In this document: piece by piece, positions 43,132 through 51,513 of the stretch
How positions within the stretch are numbered: the stretch's first letter is position 1
Layout of the letters: each line of letters starts with the position of its first letter
Source of the DNA: CAYVXE01 sp964455375
GTDB lineage: Bacteria > Zhuqueibacterota > Zhuqueibacteria > Oceanimicrobiales > Oceanimicrobiaceae
Length of the DNA: 58,120 nt
Direction of reading: 5' to 3'
NCBI GenBank assembly: GCA_964455375.1
Contig: CAYVXE010000016.1
Location: forward strand, 1 to 58,120
Position numbers and translations under genes: made by a program
Notes under the pieces: generated by a model
What the model saw: only the letters and a program-made list of their open reading frames with translations
Database searches by the model: none
Told to the model about the DNA's origin: nothing

Positions 43132-44676
43132 TTATAAATTTGTTTTAGTAATTCTCGCTTCAGTAAGTTCTGAATGGTGCAAAATTTCATCTAATTTTTG
43201 TCGTAGTGCATCTTTGTCATACGGTTTTTGTAGAAATTTTGAAGCATGGATTCCTGAATGACGCAGTTTGATAGACTCAGTTTTGATATCATAACCGGAG
43301 ACAAATAGCACGGGTACTTTTGGGTTGATCGCCTGCAATTCGTTGTAAAACTCAGAACCGTCCATTTCAGGTAACTTCATGTCGAGGATGATTAAATCAA
43401 TACTCCCGTTCATTTCCCTGATAGTTTGTAAAGCAGTCTTACCATTGGAATTCACGATGGTCTGATAACCCAGGCTGGTTAAAATTCTCTGAGTTACAGT
43501 GCGCACAGCATTTTCGTCTTCAACGACCAACACTGTCTCATTGCGGTTTCCGGAAATGTTCGCTGCTCCCATATTATCAGCGCTGGCAGGAAGATATATC
43601 TTCAGGCTGTGCCGTTTGGATGAATGACTTGCTTTAATATATCCTTTACATTGTTTTATAATGGAATATGCTGTTTTAAGGCTTAATCCGTTCTGCTTGC
43701 TATCTTTTATATAAAGGAACGGGTTATAAATACTGCTCTTCTTATATTGAGAAAGTTCCTTGCCAGATGCAGAAATGGTTATTTCAACAAAGTGTTTTAA
43801 TTTTGCAGAGTTGGGTGAGCCGTTGTTGGAAGCAGTCATGAATGAGGCTGCCTCGTTTGCCATGATGTTTTTCGTTGCAACAGTTAGCTCTCCACCATGG
43901 TAGAGTAATTGTCTGCTGTGCATGAAAATATTTAACAATGCCTGCCTCATTCCGGTTGGCGATACTCTTGCTGTATTGAGTTTGTCCTGCAAATGTAATT
44001 TCAAAATAATCAATTCACCAAAATCGTTGTTGAGTTCTTTTAAGAGAGACAAAATTAATTGGTTGACCTTAACAGTATTCAGGTGAGTTTCCGGACGACT
44101 GATCTTGTTGCATTCCCTTAATAAGTTTGTGATTTCACTGGCGATATTTTTCGTTTGTTGTAAGAGTTCGTAGCTGGCAATTTCCGGTACCAAATGTTTT
44201 TCAAAGGTTTCCAAATTGGTGCGAATTTTGGTTAAATGGTTACTGCAAGTATCCAAAATACTCTGAAATTTGGAGCAATCCTTTGGATTTATAGCGGTTG
44301 ATTTGGGGTAACTAAGTTTGGACAATACCTTTTTTATTTCGGATTGTAACTTCTCTAATTGATAAGGCTTGTGCAGGATGCCCAGGATATAGTCACTTTG
44401 AATATCTTGGACACTTTCTTTATCTGATTCATGGGCCAGTAACAATGCCGGGATGTTGAATTTTCGTTTTAAGAAGGCTGCTAATTTTACCGCTTCCAAT
44501 TCGCTGTTCAAATTCTTGTTCAGTAAGACGATGTCTGGTCTGGAGATTTTTATGTGCATAATGGCTCGTTCGGCAGAACTGACTATTCCGTCTATGTTGT
44601 ATCCTGAAATCGTCAGAAGCTTAAATAAATTTTGAGCCGACTGTTTTTCGTGTTCAATAATCAGGAAATTAATCAT
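43132..44676 (-). CDS. Degenerate hybrid kinase: pseudo-receiver, pseudo-HATPase, intact receiver
   Basis: 514 aa. Residues 1-120 are a receiver whose phosphoacceptor is Asn53 (LLNKNLN) in place of Asp. Residues 130-370 resemble DHp plus HATPase_c but lack a canonical H-box (CSNHLTKIRTN), have SASGK where D-x-G-x-G is expected, and GLSLKTAYSII where GLGLxxxxxII is expected. Residues 385-505 are an intact REC (VLVVEDENAV, LIILDMKLPEMDG, FLQKPY). The layout matches the active hybrid at 49540-51498 (shared PF-x(2)-KD and lost Gly residues), so it is probably a decayed paralog acting as scaffold or phospho-sink. It overlaps the upstream receiver gene by 8 nt. Confidence 0.8.
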   Translation of the reverse strand: MINFLIIEHEKQSAQNLFKLLTISGYNIDGIVSSAERAIMHIKISRPDIVLLNKNLNSELEAVKLAAFLKRKFNIPALLLAHESDKESVQDIQSDYILGILHKPYQLEKLQSEIKKVLSKLSYPKSTAINPKDCSKFQSILDTCSNHLTKIRTNLETFEKHLVPEIASYELLQQTKNIASEITNLLRECNKISRPETHLNTVKVNQLILSLLKELNNDFGELIILKLHLQDKLNTARVSPTGMRQALLNIFMHSRQLLYHGGELTVATKNIMANEAASFMTASNNGSPNSAKLKHFVEITISASGKELSQYKKSSIYNPFLYIKDSKQNGLSLKTAYSIIKQCKGYIKASHSSKRHSLKIYLPASADNMGAANISGNRNETVLVVEDENAVRTVTQRILTSLGYQTIVNSNGKTALQTIREMNGSIDLIILDMKLPEMDGSEFYNELQAINPKVPVLFVSGYDIKTESIKLRHSGIHASKFLQKPYDKDALRQKLDEILHHSELTEARITKTNL

Positions 44677-45085
44677 GATAGGTAAAAGGCACCGTTTTTT
44701 GAGGGCTCAACAGGTTGTTTTGGTCCGGCCTGTATGTTCCGTTTAGGATAAGCGGTAGTTTTTCAAATTCGTGAAGCTTGTGAAGTATGTGTGTCGCTCC
44801 GGCTTTTTTGCATTTTATCAAAAAGGGTTCATACATATCATCTGTGAGAATGATGATTTTTAATGATTGTTTTTCCTGTTTCATGTTTTGCAACATAGTC
44901 ACAGCATCCGAGCTAAGCTGGAAAAATTCCGTAATAATCACATCAGGTTGAAATTGAGTGAATATTTTTTGGGCTTCAGGCATGCTTTTGCATTGTAAAA
45001 TAGCTTCGATGGCTTCAACATCCAGTAAGCTTTTTACAATGCGGCTGCGAATTGCGAGAGAGTCATCAATGATAAGAACGTTCAT
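44669..45085 (-). CDS. Pseudo-receiver with Asp-to-Glu substitution
   Basis: 138-aa REC-like protein. The N-terminal acidic pair (LIIDDS) and Lys103 (ILHKLHEF) are kept, but the phosphoacceptor position is Glu53 (IITEFFQ). Glu often mimics phospho-Asp, so it may be locked in an active-like state. It resembles the intact receiver at 45273-45644 (both end K-x(2)-EFEK). Shine-Dalgarno GAGG lies 9 nt upstream. The overlap with the pseudokinase gene suggests that the two degenerate proteins work together. Confidence 0.82.
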   Translation of the reverse strand: MNVLIIDDSLAIRSRIVKSLLDVEAIEAILQCKSMPEAQKIFTQFQPDVIITEFFQLSSDAVTMLQNMKQEKQSLKIIILTDDMYEPFLIKCKKAGATHILHKLHEFEKLPLILNGTYRPDQNNLLSPQKTVPFTYHD

Positions 45086-45272
45086 AAGATTAAACCTCGA
45101 TGGATGGTTTTACAACGTAAAAAAATATCGGAAAGATACGCAACAATAACAATGGCTAAATTGTTGATTATATTGTAAATTTATCGAGATTTATGTGTCG
45201 GATAGAATTTGACTTCCGAGGTAAATATTGCTACATATTTTATTTTTTAGGAAAAATGAATCGGAAAGATTT

Positions 45273-45644
45273 CTACTGAGAAGATTTTGCCAGAATGTTC
45301 TTTATGACATCCGCGACTTTTTCAAATTCAGAAGATTTGTCAAAAAAGAAATCGACACCTTTTTCAATAGCCCGATTTCGAAATTCATTTGACGCAAAAT
45401 TAGTCAGCATGATAATAATGCATTCCGGAAGTTGCTTTTTTATTTTTTCCGCAACCTCTAAACCGCTGCCTTTCGGCATCTTAATGTCTAAGAGCAATAG
45501 GTCCGGTTTTAATTGCAGAGTTTTATTCAGAGCTTCTACCGCATCTGTTGCTTCAGCAACGATCTGAAGATGTTCAAATCGGGCAAGAAATTTTTTCAGA
45601 CTGTTCCTTACTTCCGTGGAGTCGTCAGCGATTAATATTTGCAA
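45273..45644 (-). CDS. Stand-alone response regulator receiver
   Basis: 123-aa REC with all key residues: LIADDS, D53 in LLLLDIKMP, Thr in MLTNF and Lys in FFDKSSEF. It has no output domain, so it probably acts by phosphorelay or protein contact, as CheY or Spo0F do. The start is TTG at 45644 with no evident Shine-Dalgarno. About 30-50 bp upstream it carries a motif (TTTATATGGTATAG on the + strand, 45673-45686) also found upstream of the gene at 57410-57928. Confidence 0.87.
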   Translation of the reverse strand: MQILIADDSTEVRNSLKKFLARFEHLQIVAEATDAVEALNKTLQLKPDLLLLDIKMPKGSGLEVAEKIKKQLPECIIIMLTNFASNEFRNRAIEKGVDFFFDKSSEFEKVADVIKNILAKSSQ

Positions 45645-45672
45645 TTTTCAGGGGATGTTTGTCAAGAAACAT

Positions 45673-45694
45673 TTTATATGGTATAGTATAGATG
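45673..45694 (-). promoter_or_regulatory. Shared upstream motif, copy 1
   Basis: On the + strand, TTTATATGGTATAG (45673-45686) plus TATA and GATG match the sequence at 57981-58002 in 20 of 22 positions. Both copies lie upstream of - strand genes, 29-50 nt and 53-74 nt from their starts. It may be a regulator site or part of a promoter. Confidence 0.4.
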
Positions 45695-45785
45695 TTTAAA
45701 TTCACCTAAAATATCGGCTTTTCTCTGAAATTAGTGTGGCAATATTTTTGACAAAGATTTGAAGGGTTACAAAAGAATTTGAGCT

Positions 45786-46418
45786 TTAGTCTACAAGTTT
45801 ATTTTTAATTGCATAATGTATGATTTCTGCATTGGAATGCATTTTCATTTTTTCCAGAACTCTGGTGCGGTAGGTGTGAACGGTACTTTGACTCAACGAC
45901 AGCTTTTTGGCGATTTCGGCAATACTTTTTCCAGCGCCGATTAATTCGAAAATCTGGAATTCACGATCCGATAAATTTTCATGTAGCGGCTTTTCTGTGT
46001 CAATATCTATGTCAAATGCCAGTTTTTCTGCGAGTGTCGGGCTGATGTATTTACCGCCATTGTAAACTTTGCGGATCGCTTTGACCAGTTCATCGGGTGC
46101 GCTCTCTTTAGTAATGTAGCCGGAGGCCCCGGATTTTAACAGACGAATGGCAAAACGGTCTTCCGGTTGCATACTGAGAATTAATATTTTGATGTGATGG
46201 TAGTAGTCCCGGAGATCTTTTAATAAATCAAGACCGCTTTTCCCGGGCATATTGATATCGAGCACGATGACGTCTATTTCCTCCTCAGCCAGTTTTTCCA
46301 ATACTTCCGGACCGGTTGCCGCTTCGGCTGAAACGGTCATGTCCACTTCCCGCTTGATTAATTTTTTGAACCCTTCCCTTACCAGGAAGTGATCGTCTGC
46401 AATGAGAATGTTTATCAT
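45786..46418 (-). CDS. NarL/FixJ-type response regulator (REC-LuxR HTH)
   Basis: 210 aa: N-terminal REC (LIADDH, D54 in IVLDINMPGKSG, Lys in YITKE) and a C-terminal LuxR HTH (LSDREFQIFELIGAGKSIAEIA with LSQSTVHTYRTRVLEKM). It is the only DNA-binding output protein in the signalling island. The HisKA_3-type kinase at 46468-48792 lies directly upstream in the same direction, the usual pairing for NarX/NarL systems. Shine-Dalgarno GGGGAAAG precedes the ATG. Confidence 0.93.
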   Translation of the reverse strand: MINILIADDHFLVREGFKKLIKREVDMTVSAEAATGPEVLEKLAEEEIDVIVLDINMPGKSGLDLLKDLRDYYHHIKILILSMQPEDRFAIRLLKSGASGYITKESAPDELVKAIRKVYNGGKYISPTLAEKLAFDIDIDTEKPLHENLSDREFQIFELIGAGKSIAEIAKKLSLSQSTVHTYRTRVLEKMKMHSNAEIIHYAIKNKLVD

Positions 46419-46467
46419 ACTTTCCCCAAAATATGAAATGAATATATTTTATAAAGTTTATTTAAAA

Positions 46468-48792
46468 TCATGGTCTTATGGGAATATTAATTTTAATGGT
46501 TGTTCCTCGATTCGGCTTACTGTGAACAATAACCTCACCGCCGAAAATGAGCGCACGCTCTTTCATACCCAAAAGACCGAATGTGTTGCTGTGTTCAAGA
46601 ATGTCTTCCGGGAAACCGATTCCATCATCTTTAATTTTCAGGAGATAAGAGTGATTTTTAAGTGTCATCTGAATATCTACATTTTTTGCTTTTGCATGCC
46701 GGGCTATATTGGTAAGCGCTTCCTGGAATATGCGGAAGACAGCAATGGCTTTGTGTTTTTCAAGTGTAACCTCTTTTACATCTATTGAGTGAGCAATTCC
46801 GGTGCGTTTTGTAAATTCCTCTATTTGCCAATGCAACGCCGCTTCTAAGCCAAGATTGTCCAACACTTCCGGTCTCAGTTCCGTAATTAACTTTCGCACT
46901 TTTTTTATTGTGTTGTCGATGAGTGCCTTCATCGAATGGATTTCTTCGACGATGGTTTCCGCATGAATGGAATTTTGGGTTATGTCGACATCCCGTTCCA
47001 TTAAAGTTAAATCCATTTTCAGGGCAGTTAGAACCTGTCCGATTTCATCGTGTATTTCCCGGGCAATCATTAATCGGTCTTCCTCACGGGAGTTTTGCAA
47101 ATGTGCCGAAAGGTTTCGCAACTGTTCTTCTGATTTTTTAAGCGCAACCTGTATCTTTTTAATATCAGAAATATCCGTAACCATTGCCAACGCGCCGGTA
47201 TATTTGCCGTTTCTATCAATAAGTGGGTTGGTGGACAGCAGTGTATGTAAAACCGAACCGTCTTTTTTGAGAAACGAAAATTCGTGCATTTCCTGGATGC
47301 CTTTCTTGCGCCGCTCGATGTTCTTACTTGAAATTTGCTTTCCGGTTTCATCCATAAAATCGAACAGGTGTTTCCCGGTCATTTCTGCTGTCGTATATCC
47401 GAGCATTTCTCCCATTTTATCGTTCACATAAGTCGTATTGCCTTTGGCGTCGATGGTCCAAATCCCTTCCTGAGCTGTCTCTACAATTTGCCTGAATTTT
47501 TCTTCACTTTCCCGCAGTGCTTTCTCGGCAAGTCTGCGCTCAAGTTCAGCCGCTGCTCGCGCCGCAAAAATAGTTATTAACGATTTCGTCTGTTCCACAT
47601 GAACAATTGGTTTTCGGAAAAGAACCGCCAGCAACCCCAGAGGATTTCCTGATGCATCGATGAGAGGCATTCCCACATAGCCGGCTATTTGCATCTTTTT
47701 AAGGATGGGATCTTCAGGGTAATGTTTTTGGACATTTTCAGGATAACAGCATATTTGTTGACGTACGACATTTTTACAGGGTGTATTCCTTAATTTATAA
47801 CTGAAGTTTTCTAAAAAATCATTTCCGGCATAAACCGAGATCGTTTTAATTAATTCGTTTTTCACTCCTGCCAATTCACCAATAAATGTATAGTCGGCAT
47901 GTAGAGTTTTAGCGAGGTTTTCAACCAATGACCGAAAAAACAGGTCGCCGGTTTTTGCAGACACTCCTCTAGCTATATTTAGAAGAACTTCTTCCGCCTG
48001 TTTTCTTTCCGTGATATCTTCGAACATCGCTAACGCTGTGATTACCTTGTTACCTTCCTTTTGTAAAGCTGAAAGCGATAGTGCGACCCACAAGGTCTCA
48101 TTGTTTTTTTTAAGAAATCGTATTTCAGATTTTATGAAATGCTTTTTACTGGAAAAGATATATTTTGCTTTGTTTTGGCTTGTTTTTAAGTCGTCGTTGT
48201 GCGTGGTGTCGAGTAAGGTTTTGGTTAAAAGCTCGTCTTTCGAGTAACTGAACATATCGCTTAGTTGCTGGTTGAAGCGCACAAAAGAATAATCCGAATT
48301 AATGATTGCCATTCCGATAGGGGCGTCTTCGAAAATTTTTCGAAAGGATTCTTCACTTTCTTTAAAGGCTTGTTCCGCCTTTTTTCGTTTTTCCCGCTGC
48401 TGAACTTCCCGTAATTCCCGTTCTACGGCTGGAATTAACCGTTTGAGATTATCCTTCATGATATAATCATGGGCACCGGCTTTCATTGCCAGAACAGCCA
48501 TTTCTTCGCCGATAGTGCCGGAAACCAGGATGAGAGGGATGTCTAATTTGGATTTTTTAAGTTCAGCAATCGCAGAAAGACCATTGAACCGGGGTAATGC
48601 ATAATCAGAGATGATAACATCCCAAGGCCGATTTTTTAAATGATACTGCATTTCTTCCCTGGTTTCGATGCATTTAGAGGAGACATGAATATGATGGCGA
48701 TTAAACTCATGTAAAATGAGTTCTGCGTCGTCCGAAGAATCCTCGATAAGCAAAATCGAAAGTGAATTCTTATGTTCGAAATTATCCTGCAT
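46468..48792 (-). CDS. Hybrid sensor kinase REC-PAS-GAF-PAS-HisKA_3-HATPase (NarX/DegS class)
   Basis: 774 aa, no membrane segment. An N-terminal REC (D63 in IISDYALP) is followed by PAS (about 145-265), GAF (about 285-425), PAS (about 440-560), a HisKA_3 dimerisation domain with REIHDEIGQVLTALK, and HATPase_c with FQEALTNIARHA, DDGIGF and GLLGMKERA. The GAF carries TPCKNVV and is paralogous to the first GAF of the MASE1 kinase. It probably phosphorylates the adjacent LuxR regulator, with input from another kinase at its REC domain. The Rcp1-like receiver lies 7 bp upstream. Confidence 0.92.
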   Translation of the reverse strand: MQDNFEHKNSLSILLIEDSSDDAELILHEFNRHHIHVSSKCIETREEMQYHLKNRPWDVIISDYALPRFNGLSAIAELKKSKLDIPLILVSGTIGEEMAVLAMKAGAHDYIMKDNLKRLIPAVERELREVQQREKRKKAEQAFKESEESFRKIFEDAPIGMAIINSDYSFVRFNQQLSDMFSYSKDELLTKTLLDTTHNDDLKTSQNKAKYIFSSKKHFIKSEIRFLKKNNETLWVALSLSALQKEGNKVITALAMFEDITERKQAEEVLLNIARGVSAKTGDLFFRSLVENLAKTLHADYTFIGELAGVKNELIKTISVYAGNDFLENFSYKLRNTPCKNVVRQQICCYPENVQKHYPEDPILKKMQIAGYVGMPLIDASGNPLGLLAVLFRKPIVHVEQTKSLITIFAARAAAELERRLAEKALRESEEKFRQIVETAQEGIWTIDAKGNTTYVNDKMGEMLGYTTAEMTGKHLFDFMDETGKQISSKNIERRKKGIQEMHEFSFLKKDGSVLHTLLSTNPLIDRNGKYTGALAMVTDISDIKKIQVALKKSEEQLRNLSAHLQNSREEDRLMIAREIHDEIGQVLTALKMDLTLMERDVDITQNSIHAETIVEEIHSMKALIDNTIKKVRKLITELRPEVLDNLGLEAALHWQIEEFTKRTGIAHSIDVKEVTLEKHKAIAVFRIFQEALTNIARHAKAKNVDIQMTLKNHSYLLKIKDDGIGFPEDILEHSNTFGLLGMKERALIFGGEVIVHSKPNRGTTIKINIPIRP

Positions 48793-48799
48793 AGTCTGT

Positions 48800-49234
48800 T
48801 TAATTAGGAAGTTCGTTTAATAATAACCAGTACAAACCAAGGTATTCAACCGCATCGATAAATTTTACAAATTCTACCGGTTTGCGGATGTAACTATTGG
48901 CGCCGTTTTCATAGCTTTTAATAATATCTTGTTCTTCTTTTGAGGAGGTCAGGACAACGACCGGAATGAGTTTCGTTTCTTTATGGGCACGTAACCGCTT
49001 TAATACTTCCAAACCATCGATTTTCGGTAATTTTAAATCCAGTAATATGAGTGCCGGTTTTTTATCAGGATCTCTGTTTTTGAAGGGCCCGTTACAAAAC
49101 AAAAAATCCAGCGCTTCTTTACCATCGCGAACAATATCGATTTTATTAACGATGTTTTTCTTTTCCAATGCTCTCATCGTTAATATTTCATCATCCTGAT
49201 TATCTTCAATGAGCAAAATACTTTTAGCCTTCAC
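48800..49234 (-). CDS. Rcp1-like stand-alone receiver
   Basis: 144-aa REC of the Rcp1 type, with an extended loop after the first helices (FCNGPFKNRDPDKKP). Key residues: LLIEDNQDDE, D66 in ILLDLKLPKIDG, Thr/Ser in VVLTSSKEE and Lys in YIRKPVEF. Such proteins are phosphorylated by PAS/GAF or phytochrome-like kinases. Start GTG at 49234 follows GGGAGAAG. The kinase gene begins 7 bp after its stop. Confidence 0.92.
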   Translation of the reverse strand: MKAKSILLIEDNQDDEILTMRALEKKNIVNKIDIVRDGKEALDFLFCNGPFKNRDPDKKPALILLDLKLPKIDGLEVLKRLRAHKETKLIPVVVLTSSKEEQDIIKSYENGANSYIRKPVEFVKFIDAVEYLGLYWLLLNELPN

Positions 49235-49539
49235 TATACTTCTCCCACATTAAGAAAAAAAGAATATACTTGCGCTTTTTCGTTTTTTGAACGGATTAAT
49301 TCGGAATCTGTATCTGGAAGTGTGATTTGTTTAAGACGTGACCGTGGTCGGTTATGTCGCAAATTAAGGAATATTATTAGTATTTAAGTACTTAAGTTAA
49401 TAATGTTATACAAATTTATCAAGAAAAAGTTTATTTTATATCGAAAGGGGACAGCCGTTTGTGGAAAGTCCGCACTTTGACGAAAGCGTGGTTGTTTGAA
49501 ATTCTTGAAAGCCGTGGGGCCATGGATTAATTGGTAGTA
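49235..49539 (-). other. 305-bp intergenic region with possible RNA structure
   Basis: No gene is seen. It must hold the promoter of the Rcp1-like/kinase/LuxR unit, but no box pair is convincing. The left two-thirds is AT-rich. At 49445-49530 a GC-richer block contains an imperfect hairpin, CGCACTTT-gacg-AAAGCGTG (about 49471-49490 on the + strand), and may be the 3' end of the upstream kinase transcript or a small RNA. I could not match it to a known class. Confidence 0.3.
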
Positions 49540-51498
49540 TCATTTCCCCAAAAGAGCATCCTGTATTTTTTGATCTAAAGAATCTTTGGTAAATGGTTTT
49601 TTTAAAATGGTAAATCTGTTTTTACCATTATTTTTCGGTAAATTTAGTTTGTCGTGAATGTCGTAACCGGTCACAAAAACTGTTGGGAGATCGGTTCGCA
49701 AAGTCTTTAGTTTTTCATAAAGTTCAGGTCCGCTCATTTCTGGCATGGCGACATCTATCACGATCGCGGAAATGTTATCGTTCATGGTTTTGAATTGTTT
49801 AAGCGCTTCTTTCCCACTGGTTGCTTCCAGGACATGGTAACCCAAAACATTGAGGATTCGTGTGGTTGTTTTACGCACAGCTTCATCATCTTCGACAACT
49901 AAGATTGTGTTTCTTGCGGCTTGATCTTTTTTTGCCGGAACCGGGACAGAAATATCCGGAGTTGTTTCTAAGGTAGGTAGAAAAATTGAAATGCCGGTAC
50001 CTTTTCCATGTGCACTTTCTACCTTGATAAAGCCGTCGTACTGATCGATAATGCCGTAAACAACCGCTAAGCCAAGGCCGGTTCCGTGAAGTACATCCTT
50101 TGTGGAAAAGAAGGGTTCGAATATTCGTTCGCGGGTTGCGCTGTCTATCCCTTTCCCCGTGTCAATGATGCAGAGTTCAATAAATTTATTGTGGCTCAAT
50201 GCATGGACTTTTGCAGATTTGAAACGAGGTTCCCTGAGGAGCTCTTTTGCATGAACAAGTTTTGTTGAAATGCTAAGTAAGCCGCCATCCGGCATGGCGT
50301 CTTTGGCATTTAAGCACAAATTCATTAAGATTTGCTGGATTTGCGCTGGGTCAGCTAATACAGTAACCATGTTTGCGCATAAATTGGTCTGAATACGGAT
50401 ATTTTCGCCAATAACCCGATTTACAAGTTTGAGAAAGTCGTGAATGGAAGCATTGATGTTAACAGGCTCTTTTTTGAATGTTGTTCTTCTGCTGAAAGTT
50501 AGGAGTTGGTCGATGAGGTCGCGGGCATGAACGGCTGCATGCTCAATTTTTCCCAGATCGTTATAGGCGAGGTCTGACGGGTTCAAACTTTCCCTGGCAA
50601 GGTCGGCATTTCCCAAAATAACCATGAGCAGGTTATTGAAGTCATGCGCAATTCCACCTGCAAGTCTTCCCACAGCCTCCATTTTTTGTGATTCGCGTAA
50701 TTGTTTTTCTAACTCAACCTGAAGGGATTTATCTTTAAAAACGAAAACAGCCCCGAGGAGATCACTGCGATGATCTATGATTGGTGAGGCCGAGTAAGAA
50801 ATGGGCAGTTTTTTCCCGTTTTTAGCAATCAAAATTGCCCATCTGGGAGATTCAATTGATTTTTTTGCTTGAATTGCTTTGTTTAGCGGATTCTCTACGG
50901 TTTGCAGTGTCGCCTCGTCAACGATGTTGCAAATATCGGTGAGTTTCTTTGCAGTAGCATCCGGCTTCGTCCAGCCGGTTAATTTTTCGGCGGTGGGGTT
51001 CATAAAAATAATAGTTTCATTTATGTCGGTGGCGATGACGGCATCCCCAACACTATTCAGTGTGGCCGTAATCCAATGTTCGCTGGCCCTTAGCTTTCTT
51101 TCGATGGAATGCTTATAAAGCGCTATTTCAATGGTAGAATGTACTTCGTGTTCATCAAATGGTTTGATGATGTATCCAAACGGTTCGGTTATTTTGGCTC
51201 GTTTTAGTGTATCTTCATCTGCAAATGCTGTGAGATAAATAACCGGAACGTCAAAATTGTTTCGGATTTCGGCCGCAGTCTGAATGCCATCCAAATTTCC
51301 GCGTAACTGAATATCCATCAAAACTAAATCCGGCTTTATTGTTTTTGCCGAATGTACTGCTTCAGAACCGGTTGAAGCGATCACGGGTACATGATAAGCC
51401 AGTCGTTGCAGCGTTTGTTGTAAATCTTTCGCAACGATGCGTTCGTCTTCAACGATGAGGAGTGTCTTTTTTGCCGGGAGTGAGTTGTTTGAATTCAA
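49540..51498 (-). CDS. Hybrid histidine kinase REC-PAS-HisKA-HATPase-REC
   Basis: 652 aa, cytoplasmic. REC 1 (LLIVEDERIVAKDL, LVLMDIQLRGNLDG, IIKPFDEHE), PAS (about 140-260), HisKA with H-box GGIAHDFNNLLMVILGNADL, HATPase_c (QILMNLCLNAKDAMP, DTGKGID, GTGLGLAVVYGI) and a C-terminal REC (ILVVEDDEAVRK, AIVIDVAMPEMSG, ILKKPF). All catalytic residues appear intact. The His-to-Asp flow may run kinase to its C-terminal REC and then to stand-alone receivers. The TTG start follows the MASE1 kinase stop by 15 bp, so the two kinases are probably co-transcribed. Confidence 0.93.
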   Translation of the reverse strand: MNSNNSLPAKKTLLIVEDERIVAKDLQQTLQRLAYHVPVIASTGSEAVHSAKTIKPDLVLMDIQLRGNLDGIQTAAEIRNNFDVPVIYLTAFADEDTLKRAKITEPFGYIIKPFDEHEVHSTIEIALYKHSIERKLRASEHWITATLNSVGDAVIATDINETIIFMNPTAEKLTGWTKPDATAKKLTDICNIVDEATLQTVENPLNKAIQAKKSIESPRWAILIAKNGKKLPISYSASPIIDHRSDLLGAVFVFKDKSLQVELEKQLRESQKMEAVGRLAGGIAHDFNNLLMVILGNADLARESLNPSDLAYNDLGKIEHAAVHARDLIDQLLTFSRRTTFKKEPVNINASIHDFLKLVNRVIGENIRIQTNLCANMVTVLADPAQIQQILMNLCLNAKDAMPDGGLLSISTKLVHAKELLREPRFKSAKVHALSHNKFIELCIIDTGKGIDSATRERIFEPFFSTKDVLHGTGLGLAVVYGIIDQYDGFIKVESAHGKGTGISIFLPTLETTPDISVPVPAKKDQAARNTILVVEDDEAVRKTTTRILNVLGYHVLEATSGKEALKQFKTMNDNISAIVIDVAMPEMSGPELYEKLKTLRTDLPTVFVTGYDIHDKLNLPKNNGKNRFTILKKPFTKDSLDQKIQDALLGK

Positions 51499-51513
51499 GG
51501 TAAAGCCTATTTT

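Noticed and set aside
49440..49530. Possible cyclic-di-GMP riboswitch
   Set aside because: The conserved core bases of the known class I and II riboswitches are not visible, and the position is not a normal 5' leader.
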